Shown: piece after piece, positions 33,021 through 43,352 of the stretch
Position numbering within the stretch: the stretch's first letter is position 1
Layout of the letters: every line of letters starts with the position of its first letter
Assembly: GCA_964035575.1 (NCBI GenBank)
Contig: OZ037863.1
Coordinates: forward strand, 784,001-848,000
Origin: Rhynchopus sp. YZ270_cl-10
Taxonomy: Eukaryota; Euglenozoa; Diplonemea; Diplonemida; Diplonemidae
Length of the DNA: 64,000 bases
Direction of reading: 5' to 3'
Program-made: the position numbers and the translations under genes
Notes under the pieces: generated by a model
Databases searched by the model: none
Told to the model about the DNA's origin: nothing
What the model saw: the letters and a program-made list of their open reading frames with translations, nothing else

Positions 33021-33465
33021 AAAGGAAAAAAGAAAATTATCAGATAGCAGCCACGACCCCGCAGGCTAAAAAGTAGCGCACTACCTGTCTTCGTCTTTGC
33101 AAGCACGGTATATCATGCAAGCGCTGCTTAAATGGTATCACGTGGGCGCTATCTAGAAAGATTTTGGCTACAACACGAGACGGTCGGGGTGAACAAACCT
33201 TTTTTTAAAACACTTTCTATGTATTTCGCGGAAATGTGAGTAAAAGATGGAAAATATTTACGGTGCGTGTTGAAGTGTTTGCACCTTCTGTCCTGGGTGT
33301 CTCCTTCATGCGTTGCAAGTGTTTGTTTTTGAAAGAACCTTTTTTTGCGTTCCCTGTGTTGAAAGTGGGTCCTCGTGAGCATTAGTCATCATTTTAGAGA
33401 CAAATGTTTTCGCTTAAATCATAGTTTATTTCGTTCTCTTTTTTTTTTTTTTTTTGTGTTTGTTG
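33021..33465. other. Duplicated spacer upstream of copy 4
   Basis: It matches 24706-25106 plus 25912-25965, and preserves the unoccupied sites of the piggyBac-like and hAT-type elements found after copy 2. No gene. Confidence 0.6.
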
Positions 33466-34440
33466 TGTGTCCTCTCAGCCGATAGGACCACCACCCCCAC
33501 CTCCACCCTCCCCAATCACAGGCTCATCCGAGTCAGGGAAGACATGTGCGACGTTACAAACTCTCCCCCTTGCGGAGGCTGTAACCGCTCTTTGGCGTAC
33601 CACAAAAGCAAACCAGCACAGCACCCTTCCACCCCTTCCCTTCCCTTGCCTTTTCCCGTTCTCTTACCTTTCCCACCTGAGTCCTTCAAAGACTTGCCCC
33701 TTTTTGCTGTGTCGTTCGGCTACGGGTGTAGAGGAAGGCAGGTGTCGGACACATAGCATTTGGTTATCAAAGCACACACTGGCGTGGTCGTGTGTGTTAG
33801 AACGCTTTTTGTGGCAACGTCCTTGCCTGACTAACAGCAGAGCTTCGTGCAGCAGCATGTGAAACTGCTGCGATGGCTTCCCCACACCATGTGGGGTCTT
33901 CGTTCCAGGAGCGTGAAAAGGTCGCAGTGGAAATGGTTAGGCTTCTCTGTACTAACGTCACGGAGGTGCCGTGCCTTGTCCAAAGAGGCGTTTACTTCTA
34001 ACCTTATTTTTTTCCTTTTATTTTTCAAAGCAAGTCCGAAAAGAACGCCCCCTCACTCTCATTTGTGTCATGCTTCCTCGTCAGCACGTTTGTTTCCTCT
34101 TTGCGATCCCATCATTCGTTGCAGGCGGGCAGAACAGCCTTCTCTGGTTTGCACAGCACTCTGCTTTGTGAGCAGAAGAATGAAAGTATACCAGACGCCC
34201 AGTCCACTAACCTCGCAGCACCTATGCAGCCTTGCTGGACTGCCTTGTGCCAGTCTTCGTGGCTTGTGTGCCATCAGCGTTGACAGAGGTGTGGACCAGC
34301 GTCGTGGACCTGCTGTGAGAGGGAAGGGGCGGCTCGTGCACGGCGCATTGGAGACACTTACCCACACCACCCAACAGGTCACCACACACTCTTCAGAACC
34401 CCACCCACAGGCAAGCGGCGTTGTGCCGTCAAGTCACACA
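33466..34440 (+). promoter_or_regulatory. Conserved 5' region of surface-protein copy 4
   Basis: It is nearly identical to the region before copy 3, although the coding parts of copies 3 and 4 differ much more. The 5' regions were therefore duplicated or converted recently. Confidence 0.5.
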
Positions 34441-36405
34441 ATGCGTTGGCTCCTTGCAGTGTCGTGTCTCTCCCTGTCGCGTGCGGTGCCGATCCCTACC
34501 AGCCCAATTACTCCTGCACCTGAGACACGTGTGCCGCCAACACTTGTTCCACTCTCGTGCACGTCGCTTTTATATTCGCCGTTGATTGCCTCAATACCAG
34601 TGTCCATTCATGGAAAGTACTCTAACCGTGCAGCGTACTCTGAGTGCTGGACATTTCAGTGTGTGGGAACAGTTGAGGTCACGTTCAGCAACATCGCCAT
34701 CGATAATAGAGCCGGGAGAGTGACACTTCAAAACAATGATGGGTACGTGCTGACATCATTGGTTGATAACCGGGAACGTTACATGGCCACTTACCCTGCC
34801 AACGGTGAGATGATGGTTGTGTTCAACGACACGGGGGAGGATAGTTACTACTACGAGAATGTATTCACCTTCGAGTGGGAGTGCCACACTGGACCTGCAG
34901 TTGTGCCTGCAGCAGGCTTTGATGCTTCCACATACCTGACACTGCCGCCTGCTGGGTCGTACGAGAGGATGTTTTCAGAACATGCGATGTACAGTTGGAT
35001 TATTCCCTGTACAGAAATACTTGAAATTTCTGCCTCCGTCATCCCTTCCTCAAGTCGGTACTCCTCCCCCGTACATAGGTACGGAATAGAATTAGCACTC
35101 ATGAACAGCAACGGGACCGTCGTGTACAGTCACTGGGGCTCGTCTACTGTCAATGGAATCTTCAGTGTTGCAGGGAACTTCAACATTACTTTGCACACGC
35201 AGACTGAGGGGTCCTATGACTCTGAGATGGTGTTTGCTTGGAGCTGTGGAAGGCCACTTCCGTGTGAGACGCTGTCATCACCACCGTTGGTTGCCTCAAT
35301 ACAAGTAACTGTTAGTGTGCCGTACTCTGAGTGCTGGACATTTCAGTGTGTGGGAACAGTTGAGGTCACGTTCAGCAACATCTCCATAGAGCATAGAGCC
35401 GGGAGAGTGTCACTTCAGAACAGTGATGGGTACGTGCTGACATCATTGATGGGTAACCGGGAGCGTTACATTGCCACTTACCCTGCCAACGGTGAGATGA
35501 TGGTTGTGTTTAACGACACGAGGGGAGATGGTTACAACTTCGAGAATGAATTCACCTTCGAGTGGGAATGCAACACTGGACCTGCAGTTGTGCCTGCAGC
35601 AGGCTTTGATGCTTCCACATACCTGACACTGCCGCCTGCTGGGTCGTACAAGCGGATGTTTTCAGAATATGCGATGTACAGTTGGATTATTCCCTGCACA
35701 GGAACACTTGAAGTTTCTGCCTCCGTCATCCCTACCTCAAATCCGTACTCCTCCCCCGTATATAGGTACGGAATAGAATTAGCACTTATGAACAGCAACG
35801 GGACCGTCGTGTACAGTCACTGGGGCTCGTCTACTGTCAATGGAATCTTCAGTGTTGCAGGGAACTTCAACATTACTTTGCGCACGCGGACTGAGGGGTA
35901 CTATAACTCTGAGATGGTGTTTGCTTGGAGCTGTAGAGCGACAACGCCACTTGCGACAGACCTTCCTACTATTGCTTCTCCTCCTCCATCCACACCTGCA
36001 CCTGACACAGCACTTCCGACAGTCACCCCAACAGACCTGCCCACTGCTGCTTCTTCTTCTCCATCCACACCTGCACCTGACACAGCACTTCCGACAGCCA
36101 CCCCAACAGACCTGCCTGCTACAGTGCCACTGCAACCGGAGGAGTCGGGTGGGAGCAGCAACGTTGTCCTTTATGTCGGCATCGGTGTGGGCGTGCTCGT
36201 GGTGGCTGTGTGTGTTTCTGTTGCATTTCACTGTCTGCAAAAGAAGCCGCCTGCGAAGGAGCTTGAGAACCACAGTGAGATGCGTTCCAGAGAAGGAGTT
36301 GCTGAGGATACGGAGTCTGAAGATAGAGTCGAGCTGGCTCTTTCTGAGGTGACAGTGAAGTGTGAGGAGGATGTTGAGCTGTACCGCACAGGAGAGGAAG
36401 AATGA
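34441..36405 (+). CDS. Repeat-containing single-span surface protein, copy 4 (654 aa, diverged)
   Basis: The signal peptide is the same as in copies 2 and 3. The two units are clearly diverged from those copies (for example ENVFTFEWECH and IIPCTEILEIS) while keeping the cysteines. The stalk is longer, with a tandem repeat of about 30 residues (around STPAPDTALPT) between LATDLPT and LQPEESGG. The span is VVLYVGIGVGVLVVAVC and the tail is the longest of the family, ending VELYRTGEEE as in the cassette at 1770-2035. The longer mucin-like stalk could project the units further from the membrane (inference). Confidence 0.9.
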   Translation: MRWLLAVSCLSLSRAVPIPTSPITPAPETRVPPTLVPLSCTSLLYSPLIASIPVSIHGKYSNRAAYSECWTFQCVGTVEVTFSNIAIDNRAGRVTLQNNDGYVLTSLVDNRERYMATYPANGEMMVVFNDTGEDSYYYENVFTFEWECHTGPAVVPAAGFDASTYLTLPPAGSYERMFSEHAMYSWIIPCTEILEISASVIPSSSRYSSPVHRYGIELALMNSNGTVVYSHWGSSTVNGIFSVAGNFNITLHTQTEGSYDSEMVFAWSCGRPLPCETLSSPPLVASIQVTVSVPYSECWTFQCVGTVEVTFSNISIEHRAGRVSLQNSDGYVLTSLMGNRERYIATYPANGEMMVVFNDTRGDGYNFENEFTFEWECNTGPAVVPAAGFDASTYLTLPPAGSYKRMFSEYAMYSWIIPCTGTLEVSASVIPTSNPYSSPVYRYGIELALMNSNGTVVYSHWGSSTVNGIFSVAGNFNITLRTRTEGYYNSEMVFAWSCRATTPLATDLPTIASPPPSTPAPDTALPTVTPTDLPTAASSSPSTPAPDTALPTATPTDLPATVPLQPEESGGSSNVVLYVGIGVGVLVVAVCVSVAFHCLQKKPPAKELENHSEMRSREGVAEDTESEDRVELALSEVTVKCEEDVELYRTGEEE

Positions 36406-37186
36406 AAGGAGTGAATATTTGGTTCTTTACATGCAATGTGATTAGAGATGACAGCTGGCGAAATATGTTTGTCGTCCAAAGAAGGATCCAATGTATACCA
36501 AAAGGAAAAGAACGGAAAGCAGCCAAAAAGGCAAAAACGGGTACTTTTGCCCACCTCAGGTTACCCACGTTCTCCCATTTACAGCCCACATTGTAAAAAA
36601 ATGAAAAAAAGGCTACAAATTTAAAGGGTGTGTTACCACACACACCCGTGCCCCTGTACTGTTGTTGTTTTATTTCCAGCCGCATTTACGGCATACAGAT
36701 TGCGGTGTGTTGAAGTGGTTGCACCTTTTCTTATCCTTTCCCCAATGCACTACCCATTGGGTGTGGCGGGCACTTTTGCCCACGTCAGCCCATGTACAAC
36801 CCACGTTCTCCCATTTACAGCCCGCATTGTAAAAAAAAACAAAAACAAAGAGGGGCAACAGCAGGGTTGCTCCTAAGTGGGACCGAGAACATGAAAATCT
36901 GGATTTTTTTTCTTTCTTATTCCTACGAAGCTTGCTTTAAAGGAGAAATAGTATTACCGGGTACGGTCGCCAATCATCCCTCCCACAGGAGGATTGTGCA
37001 ATCAACGAAAACAACTTTACTTACCTACCGATCCTACTATTTCCCCCCCCTTTTCCTTAGGGGGCTTTTGTGATTTCCACTGTACACAAGTGTGGTGAAA
37101 TGGTCGAAAGTCTCAAAAGCAAGAGTTTTCAGCAGGCCTAATGCTAACTTTGGGGGAGGGGGGAAAAAAGTGAACCAACGGAAAAA
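36406..37186. other. 3' flank of copy 4
   Basis: 36406-36835 is a diverged version of the flanks after copies 1-3. The remainder to 37186 shows no gene. Confidence 0.5.
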
Positions 37187-37687
37187 CACGGGTCAGGAAA
37201 GATCTTTTGTCTTTTTTTGTCTTTTTTCGAGAATCTCGGGAGAAAAAAAAAAAAATCAAGATTTTCAGGATTTTTGTCTTTTTTTTTCAGGATCTCTCGA
37301 GATCTTTGAGATCTTTGAAAAATCCTGAAAAAAAAAGGAAAAAAAAGGAAAAAAAGAGAAAAAAAGATGAAAAAGATCTTGAAAATCTTTTTTTTCTCAA
37401 AAAAAAGATAAAAAAGATTTTTGGGATTTTGAAAAATCTTTTTGGGAAAAAAAAAAAAGATTTTGAAAATCTTTTTTTTTTTTTTTCAAAGATTTCTCAA
37501 GATCTCGAGATTTTTCATGAAATTTCATGGATTTTTCCAGGATTTTTTCAGGATTTTCCCAGGATTTTCAAATCTTTTCTCTTTTTTTTTTTCTCCCAAA
37601 AATCTTTTTTTTTTTTTTTTTTTTCGGGAGAAGAGGATTTTTTTTCTCGAAAAAAAAAAAAAAAAAAAAGATCTTTCCCGACCCGTG
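37187..37687. mobile_element. Low-complexity foldback sequence with AGATCTTT units
   Basis: The ends CACGGGTCAGGAAAGATCTT and (complement) CACGGGTCGGGAAAGATCTT are inverted. The body is made of A/G and T/C runs broken by AAGATCTT, GGATTTT and CTCGAGA palindromes. Translations are artefacts of this composition. No target duplication is evident, so mobility is inferred from the ends. Confidence 0.45.
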
Positions 37688-37989
37688 GTCATCAAAAAAA
37701 AAAAAAAAAACGAAAAAAAAAAATTTCCCTCCGGGAAGGGGTCCAGGGTTTTCGCTTATCTTCATGAAAAAATTTTTTCCCCAAAATCGTGAAGATATGT
37801 CCAAAAAGGGGTCAACAAAATTTTTTCGCGCTCCGCGCGAAAAGGTCCGTTCATTTCGCGTAAATACGTGATGACGTGGGATGGTAACGTACATCAAGAA
37901 CCAAACCAACCCTTTTCTCACGTTTTTCCACGTCAAGCCGTCACACTAGGTTCTCTCTTGTGAACGCAACCTTCCCTCAGTACAAGAAG

Positions 37990-38160
37990 AAACGGCCGTT
38001 GACATCAAAACTTTCTGGCGAAGCCACGGTACGCAACATTTCAAAAATTGTGACCTAAAACCGAACATTTTTACAGCCAAACTATGGTAGAGGGCTGTGG
38101 GCTGCCAGGTTTTGAGCTGCGCCGCAGGCGCACGGTAGGCTACTTTTTTTATTTTTGCCG
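37990..38160 (+). repeat. Hairpin cassette upstream of the LINE ORF
   Basis: It contains TGGCGAAGCCA followed by CGGTACGCAACATTT, and about 90 bp on GCGCCGCAGGCGC followed by ACGGTAGGC. It is the same two-hairpin arrangement as in hAT-type elements at 9.9, 17.8 and 19.2 kb, but no transposon ends are visible here. Confidence 0.6.
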
Positions 38161-38406
38161 GCAAGGGGGGTGCATCATTGAGTCCCTGAAACAAGTCTCC
38201 ATCGTCACTGCCACCGCCATCGCAATCGCCATCTTCGCTTTCCTCTTTAACATCAACAGATGCAACACTGCTCTCTGTATCTTCAGAGCTCAGAACTTCT
38301 CCAACACTCGATGTCTCGTCGACTGACAGACCCTCCTCCTCCTCGAACCCAGTGGTGGGGGCCGCAGTATGCACTGCTACGTCCTTCTTTTAATCGGTGA
38401 CGCTCA

Positions 38407-40767
38407 GTGACGCTCCTTCCCAAAGGCGAGGACCAGTCCCCCTTGAAGCTACGTCCTGTGACAGTGACCAGTGCGGTGTACCGGTTGTGGGCCTGCGCAC
38501 GCCTGCAGGCAGTTCAACAATGGCAGGAACAATGGGTACACCCGTCGCAACATGGCTTCCGCCCAAAGCACAGCACGAACGACGTCTTGTATGACGTCTT
38601 CACACAGATGGAGGACGCTCTGCTCGGTGGCGAACCGCTGCACGGTCTGGCACTCGACTTTGCGAAGTGCTTCGACCGCGTACCACAGGGCCTCACCTTG
38701 GATCTTGTAGAGAAGATGGGGCTTCACCCCAGGATCATGACACCTCTGCGAGCAATGTACGCCAAGCTGAGACGGCGGTTCAAGCTGCCCTCCGGCGTAG
38801 GAGAGGCGTACTCCGTGACGAATGGGATTCTGCAGGGGTGCCCCCTCTCTGTGGTGCTCATCAACGCCTTGATGTCGGTCCTGACACACTGCATCACGGC
38901 AGAGGTACCTGAGGCGTTTGTACGGTCGTTTGCTGACGACGCATACCTTTTGTCTCGCCATAGTGAAGCTTCGGTGGGGGCGTGTCTGCTGCGAGTGGAG
39001 GACTTCTGCCGCATCACAGGCATGCGCCTCAACATGGCGAAGACCTTTGCCTTCTCATCATTGAAGAACCACAAATGCAAGCTGAAGTCTGAGGACAACC
39101 ATAGGTTCCGGACAACAGAGTCACTCCGCTCACTCGGCGTGATGATGTACAGCTCCCTACGGAGCAAGGGGCGATACAACGCTACGGTATACCAATCAGC
39201 CGTGAGGGCGCTCTCATGTTTGGGTGCGACACCGCTCTCCTTCTCCCAGAAGGTATCTATTGCCACATCTGCCATCCTCCCTTCAGTGTTATACGAGTCC
39301 GCATTCAACATGCCCCCTCAGTCAGTGTTGAATGAACTAACGAAGGCAGTGGCGATGTGCTGCTGGGGCCCCACCTACCTTACCCGTTCAGTGGATGCAT
39401 TGCTCACACTCTGCCTGAAGGCGCACATGGCACACCCCCTCTCGAGTGCAATATGCCGGACGTTCAGAACTTACGCTGCCAGTGTGGAACGCAACGACGC
39501 CATACGCCAGAGGTGCATGAACATCAGAGAGAGATACGAGACCCTGGCCGCACGGGGTACACCTATGCATGCAGTTGGTCCAGTGGGGACGGTGCTTGCC
39601 GCCTCCCGCAGATGTGGCGTGAGTTGGGACCCTGAGATGAAGACAGTGACGTCTACGTCTGCAACCGCGAAGACTACCCCCATCATCGAGATAGACAAAG
39701 CCAAGAGGGCCCATGAAGTGCGAGTTCTGGCACGTACGGCGGTATGGGATGACCTACAGAGTAAACGCCCTACGTACGACGGCATCAACGACGGCATTGA
39801 CACCCGCGCCACCAATGCCCTGTGGCGCAATCTACAATACCACGACCCCCTCAAGGCTTTCCGGATGCGACGTGTTCTGTGTGGTGGAGTCCTCTTCTGC
39901 CATCCAGATGGGCTCAAGCGCAGTTGCCTGCCCGAGGCGGACTTCAGCGATAAATGCCCCTTATGCCTCGTCCAGGTTACATGCCACACACGCCACCTAC
40001 TGTGGCACTGCAGCATAGTGCACACACCGGCATTCACTGCCCTACATGCGTCGGCCATCAGCCTCTACGGCAAGGGGCTTCCCACCTGCTTTGTGCTGCA
40101 CGGCATTGTGCCCTCCAATGTGAGCAAGGTGACGGTGAAGGCGGTACAGTCTCTTCTCCTCGATGCCGTCACCACGATCGACACGACCCTCTCAAGTCCA
40201 GCGGATGTGGCCCCGGCTGTGCACCCTTGGAATCTCACATTTGCTGCCTCTAAACGGGATACCCCCTTCCGCACATATCTGACCAAGCTACAACCTAGTT
40301 TTTCCTCCACCTATAGGGAGGCGTTCACTTTGAAAGCTTTCCTGTGGTGGGTGATTACGCTCGAGTGGAGCAAAGAACCCCGCGACGTGTCGTGTGTCGA
40401 GCTCGCGGTCGACTTCGAATTGCGCACAAGGGTCTTCCTCGCCAAACAGACCTCTAATATCCGCGAGCGTGGGCGGGCCATGCAAAGGCTCATCGTCAAG
40501 GCTAACATGCGGGCTTTAACAGCGAAACTCCGCCGCGCCCCATTCCCTGGTGTGAAGAGGGATCGTGTGCACTCCCTCCGTTCCGTCGGCGCCCCGGCGC
40601 TCATCGGATTCAGCAGACGCCCAGTGTTGTGTGCTAAAACACGTGCTTTTCTTGAATCACTAAATCATGTTGTCCCCCCTTCCCGGTCAGGGTGGGGTAA
40701 TGATTGTATACCTGCTTACAGCTTCCCTGTAAACCAAACACAAGCGCAACACTCCGGGGTTCGATAA
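38407..40767 (+). CDS. Non-LTR (LINE-type) reverse transcriptase, 5'-truncated
   Basis: The 786-codon frame is open from just after a stop at 38398 and has no good ATG, so the start is unknown and the upstream part is missing. Visible RT blocks: LRPVTVTSAVYRLWA (about residues 15-29), HGFRPKHST (49-57), motif A LALDFAKCFDRVP (81-93), motif B NGILQGCPLS (139-148) and motif C FADD (175-178) with the catalytic aspartates. A CPLC...H...C zinc knuckle lies at about 515-535. The C-terminal 200 residues (around FLWWVITLEWSKEP and CVELAVDFELRTRVF) are not a known nuclease domain to me. Neither an APE-type endonuclease nor a restriction-like PD..D motif is visible. The stop codon lies inside a hairpin. 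Confidence 0.85.
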   Translation: MTLLPKGEDQSPLKLRPVTVTSAVYRLWACARLQAVQQWQEQWVHPSQHGFRPKHSTNDVLYDVFTQMEDALLGGEPLHGLALDFAKCFDRVPQGLTLDLVEKMGLHPRIMTPLRAMYAKLRRRFKLPSGVGEAYSVTNGILQGCPLSVVLINALMSVLTHCITAEVPEAFVRSFADDAYLLSRHSEASVGACLLRVEDFCRITGMRLNMAKTFAFSSLKNHKCKLKSEDNHRFRTTESLRSLGVMMYSSLRSKGRYNATVYQSAVRALSCLGATPLSFSQKVSIATSAILPSVLYESAFNMPPQSVLNELTKAVAMCCWGPTYLTRSVDALLTLCLKAHMAHPLSSAICRTFRTYAASVERNDAIRQRCMNIRERYETLAARGTPMHAVGPVGTVLAASRRCGVSWDPEMKTVTSTSATAKTTPIIEIDKAKRAHEVRVLARTAVWDDLQSKRPTYDGINDGIDTRATNALWRNLQYHDPLKAFRMRRVLCGGVLFCHPDGLKRSCLPEADFSDKCPLCLVQVTCHTRHLLWHCSIVHTPAFTALHASAISLYGKGLPTCFVLHGIVPSNVSKVTVKAVQSLLLDAVTTIDTTLSSPADVAPAVHPWNLTFAASKRDTPFRTYLTKLQPSFSSTYREAFTLKAFLWWVITLEWSKEPRDVSCVELAVDFELRTRVFLAKQTSNIRERGRAMQRLIVKANMRALTAKLRRAPFPGVKRDRVHSLRSVGAPALIGFSRRPVLCAKTRAFLESLNHVVPPSRSGWGNDCIPAYSFPVNQTQAQHSGVR

Positions 40768-40822
40768 CCCGCGGAGTGTCAGTGCCTGCGTCCCAGAGGC
40801 GTTTGCACTATCAACTTCACTT
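40749..40822 (+). repeat. LINE 3' end hairpin (family D)
   Basis: ACACTCC and GGAGTGT pair around GGGGTTCGATAACCC, and GTGCCTGCG...AGGCGTTTGCAC follows as a second stem. The first stem spans the stop codon of the RT ORF. A near-identical stretch lies in an intron at 50275-50353; looser relatives are at 53318-53401, 54455-54520, 55569-55608 and 58826-58872. A structured 3' end is what LINE reverse transcriptases usually recognise, so these are probably tails of truncated LINE copies or of dependent short elements. Confidence 0.65.
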
Positions 40823-41488
40823 TAATCTCCCTTCCTCCTGAAGATGCGGGCGCAGGCGCCCACATCTCCAGGACCAAGGTACCCACGGCATACCACAGGC
40901 AGAGAACCCCCCATCCCAAAAAAACCCCATTTTTAAGGGTGAACCGACGAACCAACGGATAAAAAAAAAAAATAATAAATAAAAGTGAACAGAGCTCGCG
41001 CTAAAGTCCATCCCTCATCCCGGGATTTTTGGGGGTTTTGGTAGGAACGTTTTTTTTTTGCAGTACGGGGATTTCATTAAGAAACCAGAAGTTCTAATAT
41101 TGTTGAGTAAGACCACCACATAGTGGACTTGCATATACATGTGACCCCGCCGTGGAACGCAATTGGCTCGGAAAGTCAAAAGAAAGAGGAGAAAAAAGAA
41201 AAGGAAAAAATACTACGGTGTCAATAACTATCTTCGCCCACACAGGAAAACGGGAAACGAAACAGGGGGAAAGTTTGTTAGTTGTACGCTTCCACCTCTG
41301 TTTTTTGAAAACTGAATGTTTACAAAAACAGAGCCAAATAGAAAAGGTAAGAAAATGAAAGTCCTGAAGTACAGAAAGTGGTGTGTGAGAAGGGAGGAGC
41401 ACAAGTGAGGGTGAAAACAGTTAGAGCGACCGTAGCATTTCCCCTGTCAACTGCGTTTGACCTATAAAAAAAAAAAAAAAAGTTGGTT
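40823..41488. other. Spacer after the LINE
   Basis: It holds A-rich stretches and short ORFs without recognisable features. I see no gene or element ends. Confidence 0.35.
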
Positions 41489-42030
41489 ACCGTGCGCCTG
41501 CGGCGCTGCCTGTTCCCTTCCAGTTTCTACAGGCAAACACTTGCCCCCTTTACCTTACACTGACGGGTTTTGACCAAAACCAAGAACTTGTCCATTTCGG
41601 CAAATTGACCCCACCACAGAACGGACGAATTCCGGAAATGCAAATGCCGGTGTTTTCGCGCATTTTCATGTTGCAAGACGTCAGGATCAGGGAGAGAAAA
41701 TCTGGTTGTGGGATTTACCTTGGCCCTCTTTACCCACATGGATTTTGACCAAAACCAAAAAATTGGCCATTTCGGCAAAGTGACCCCATCACAGTGCGGA
41801 CGGATTCCGGAAATTCCAATCGCGGTGTGTTTTGGGGCTGAAAACCCACTGATTTTCAGGAGAAAAATTGCTTCCAAATCTCGGAATTTTCCGAATTTTC
41901 CTGAAAATGACCCTTGTTTACGAGTATGGGTTCATATTTTGCGAAAATTTAAGTCACTAAAATTTTGTCCATTTTTCCGTATATACCCCACCACAAGCCG
42001 GGATTGGCCCGGAAATGCCACAAAACGGGG
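41489..42030 (+). repeat. Dispersed GTGGTGGGG repeat, three units
   Basis: Units of about 100-130 bp with the core TTGACCCCACCACAG, preceded by GTCCATTTCGGCAAA, occur three times here (near 41590, 41770 and 41970), starting with a GCGCCTGCGGCGC hairpin. Related units: near 2950, 4440, 11450, 13000, 30950, 31970, 44290-44580 (minus) and 52876-53230. Non-coding, strongly diverged around a conserved core. Confidence 0.65.
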
Positions 42031-42317
42031 TTTCCGGGCCTCCCCAGCTAACCTTTTCAAGGAACGTTTTTCCGTACCCGAAATCCATTTTTTCCCCATT
42101 TTTTCCCATAATTAGCGCGACCACTGAAAGTGAACCGACGAACCAACGGTTAGCATTAGGCCTGGTTTTCAGGGGCAAGGGAAAAAAAAAAAAAAAAGAA
42201 TGACGTGAAAAAGAAAACCGACGCAGGAGTCTTTTATTGTAAACTGTTTTCTTCTCCGCCAACACACAAAAACACTTGACATAATTTTTTTTTCACACAA
42301 ACGTTTTTTGTTGTCTA

Positions 42318-43024
42318 CAGTGCGGCGCCATATTACGGGGGCGCATAATTATGGGTAACTCCAATATTTACCCATAATTATGCGCCCCGTAATATTGCGC
42401 ACCCGTAATAAAACTTTTTTTTTTTTCAAAAAAAATTTCTTCACAATCCATTGTGGATGACCTCACACATGTCACTCTCCTCCCAGGCGTCTGACACTCT
42501 GCCACCTTGTCTCCTCTGCCACCGCAACTCCTACACCGGCGCCTCTTCGTGGCTTGCCCATCCTCCAAGGACAGCAAACTGGCAATTTCCTCCCTCAGCA
42601 GAAGCTTCCGATTCGCCTTCTCTTCCTTCTCAGCAGACGTCCTGATGGTGAAGGCGGATGGCACACGAAGGATTCACGGTGCTGGGCAAGAGATCTGCCA
42701 CACTGCCATAGGAAGTGCAACTGGGGGCTTTCCTCGTCGATGTAACATTGATGACTTCACCCAATCGTGTTGCCTCCTGCTTTTTATGTCACAATTGTTG
42801 AAATGTTCGCCACGACGCGCAATATTTTCGAGGTTTTTACGACGCACAGTGGAGCTTGCACAGGTGGCAACTACCATTCCAACAATTTTTCTAAAAAATA
42901 AAAAATAAAAAGTTTCATTACGGGCGCGCATAATTATGGGTAAATCCATTTTTTACCCATAATTATGCGCCCCGTAATATCGCGCACCCGTAATATTGCG
43001 CCACCGTAATATGGCGCCGCACTG
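42318..43024 (-). mobile_element. Tc1/mariner-like element, internally deleted
   Basis: The ends CAGTGCGGCGCCATATTACG are inverted and flanked by TA (42316-42317 and 43025-43026). Both TIRs contain iterated TACGGGxGCGCATAATTATG units. The minus strand holds two open pieces in the interior (42674-42949 and 42368-42664; the second includes KLLLREEIASLLSLEDG and a CRSCGG motif) that may be remains of a transposase gene; no DDE/D motif is visible. TA target and CAGTG start suit Tc1/mariner. Confidence 0.7.
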
Positions 43025-43352
43025 TAACTCTCTGCTTTTTCATCTTTTTCAAAAATTTGCGTGTGTTTTTGTCGCCAATGTGTGACTTCAGGAGCAGTGC
43101 GACTCGGGTCGACTGCGAGAGTTTTGTTGATAGTGCGCGAGCACCGCCGACACGCAATCTCTGATGTGCGTCAAACGTGCAGATGCTATCTTTGTGTTTC
43201 TTCCGTGGAGATGTTTTTCTATAACCCGGATACCTTTGAACTATTGTTGACTTGGCGTTATTTGTCTTTATTGTTGTTAAAAAAGTCCCTTTTCCTGGTT
43301 GCGATAGTTTTCGCGAACTTTCCTGCAGTCAACGCAGGGAAATAAATATATA

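Noticed and set aside
37092-37936. Lys/Phe-rich ORFs between 37.1 and 37.9 kb
   Set aside because: They are produced by A, T, AG and TC runs; no conserved residues or codon bias.
37946-38374. Acidic minus-strand ORF upstream of the LINE as a gene
   Set aside because: Its second half is a translation of a repeat hairpin cassette (KVAYRAPAAQL), also seen in non-coding places; the acidic first half is low-complexity.
39357-40604. Overlapping antisense and shifted ORFs within the RT gene
   Set aside because: They are shadows of the conserved RT frame, which alone shows family motifs.
40757-40775. tRNA gene or tRNA-derived SINE at the GGTTCGA motif
   Set aside because: Only an acceptor-like stem and a T-arm-like loop are present; the loop is one base too long and there is no D or anticodon arm.
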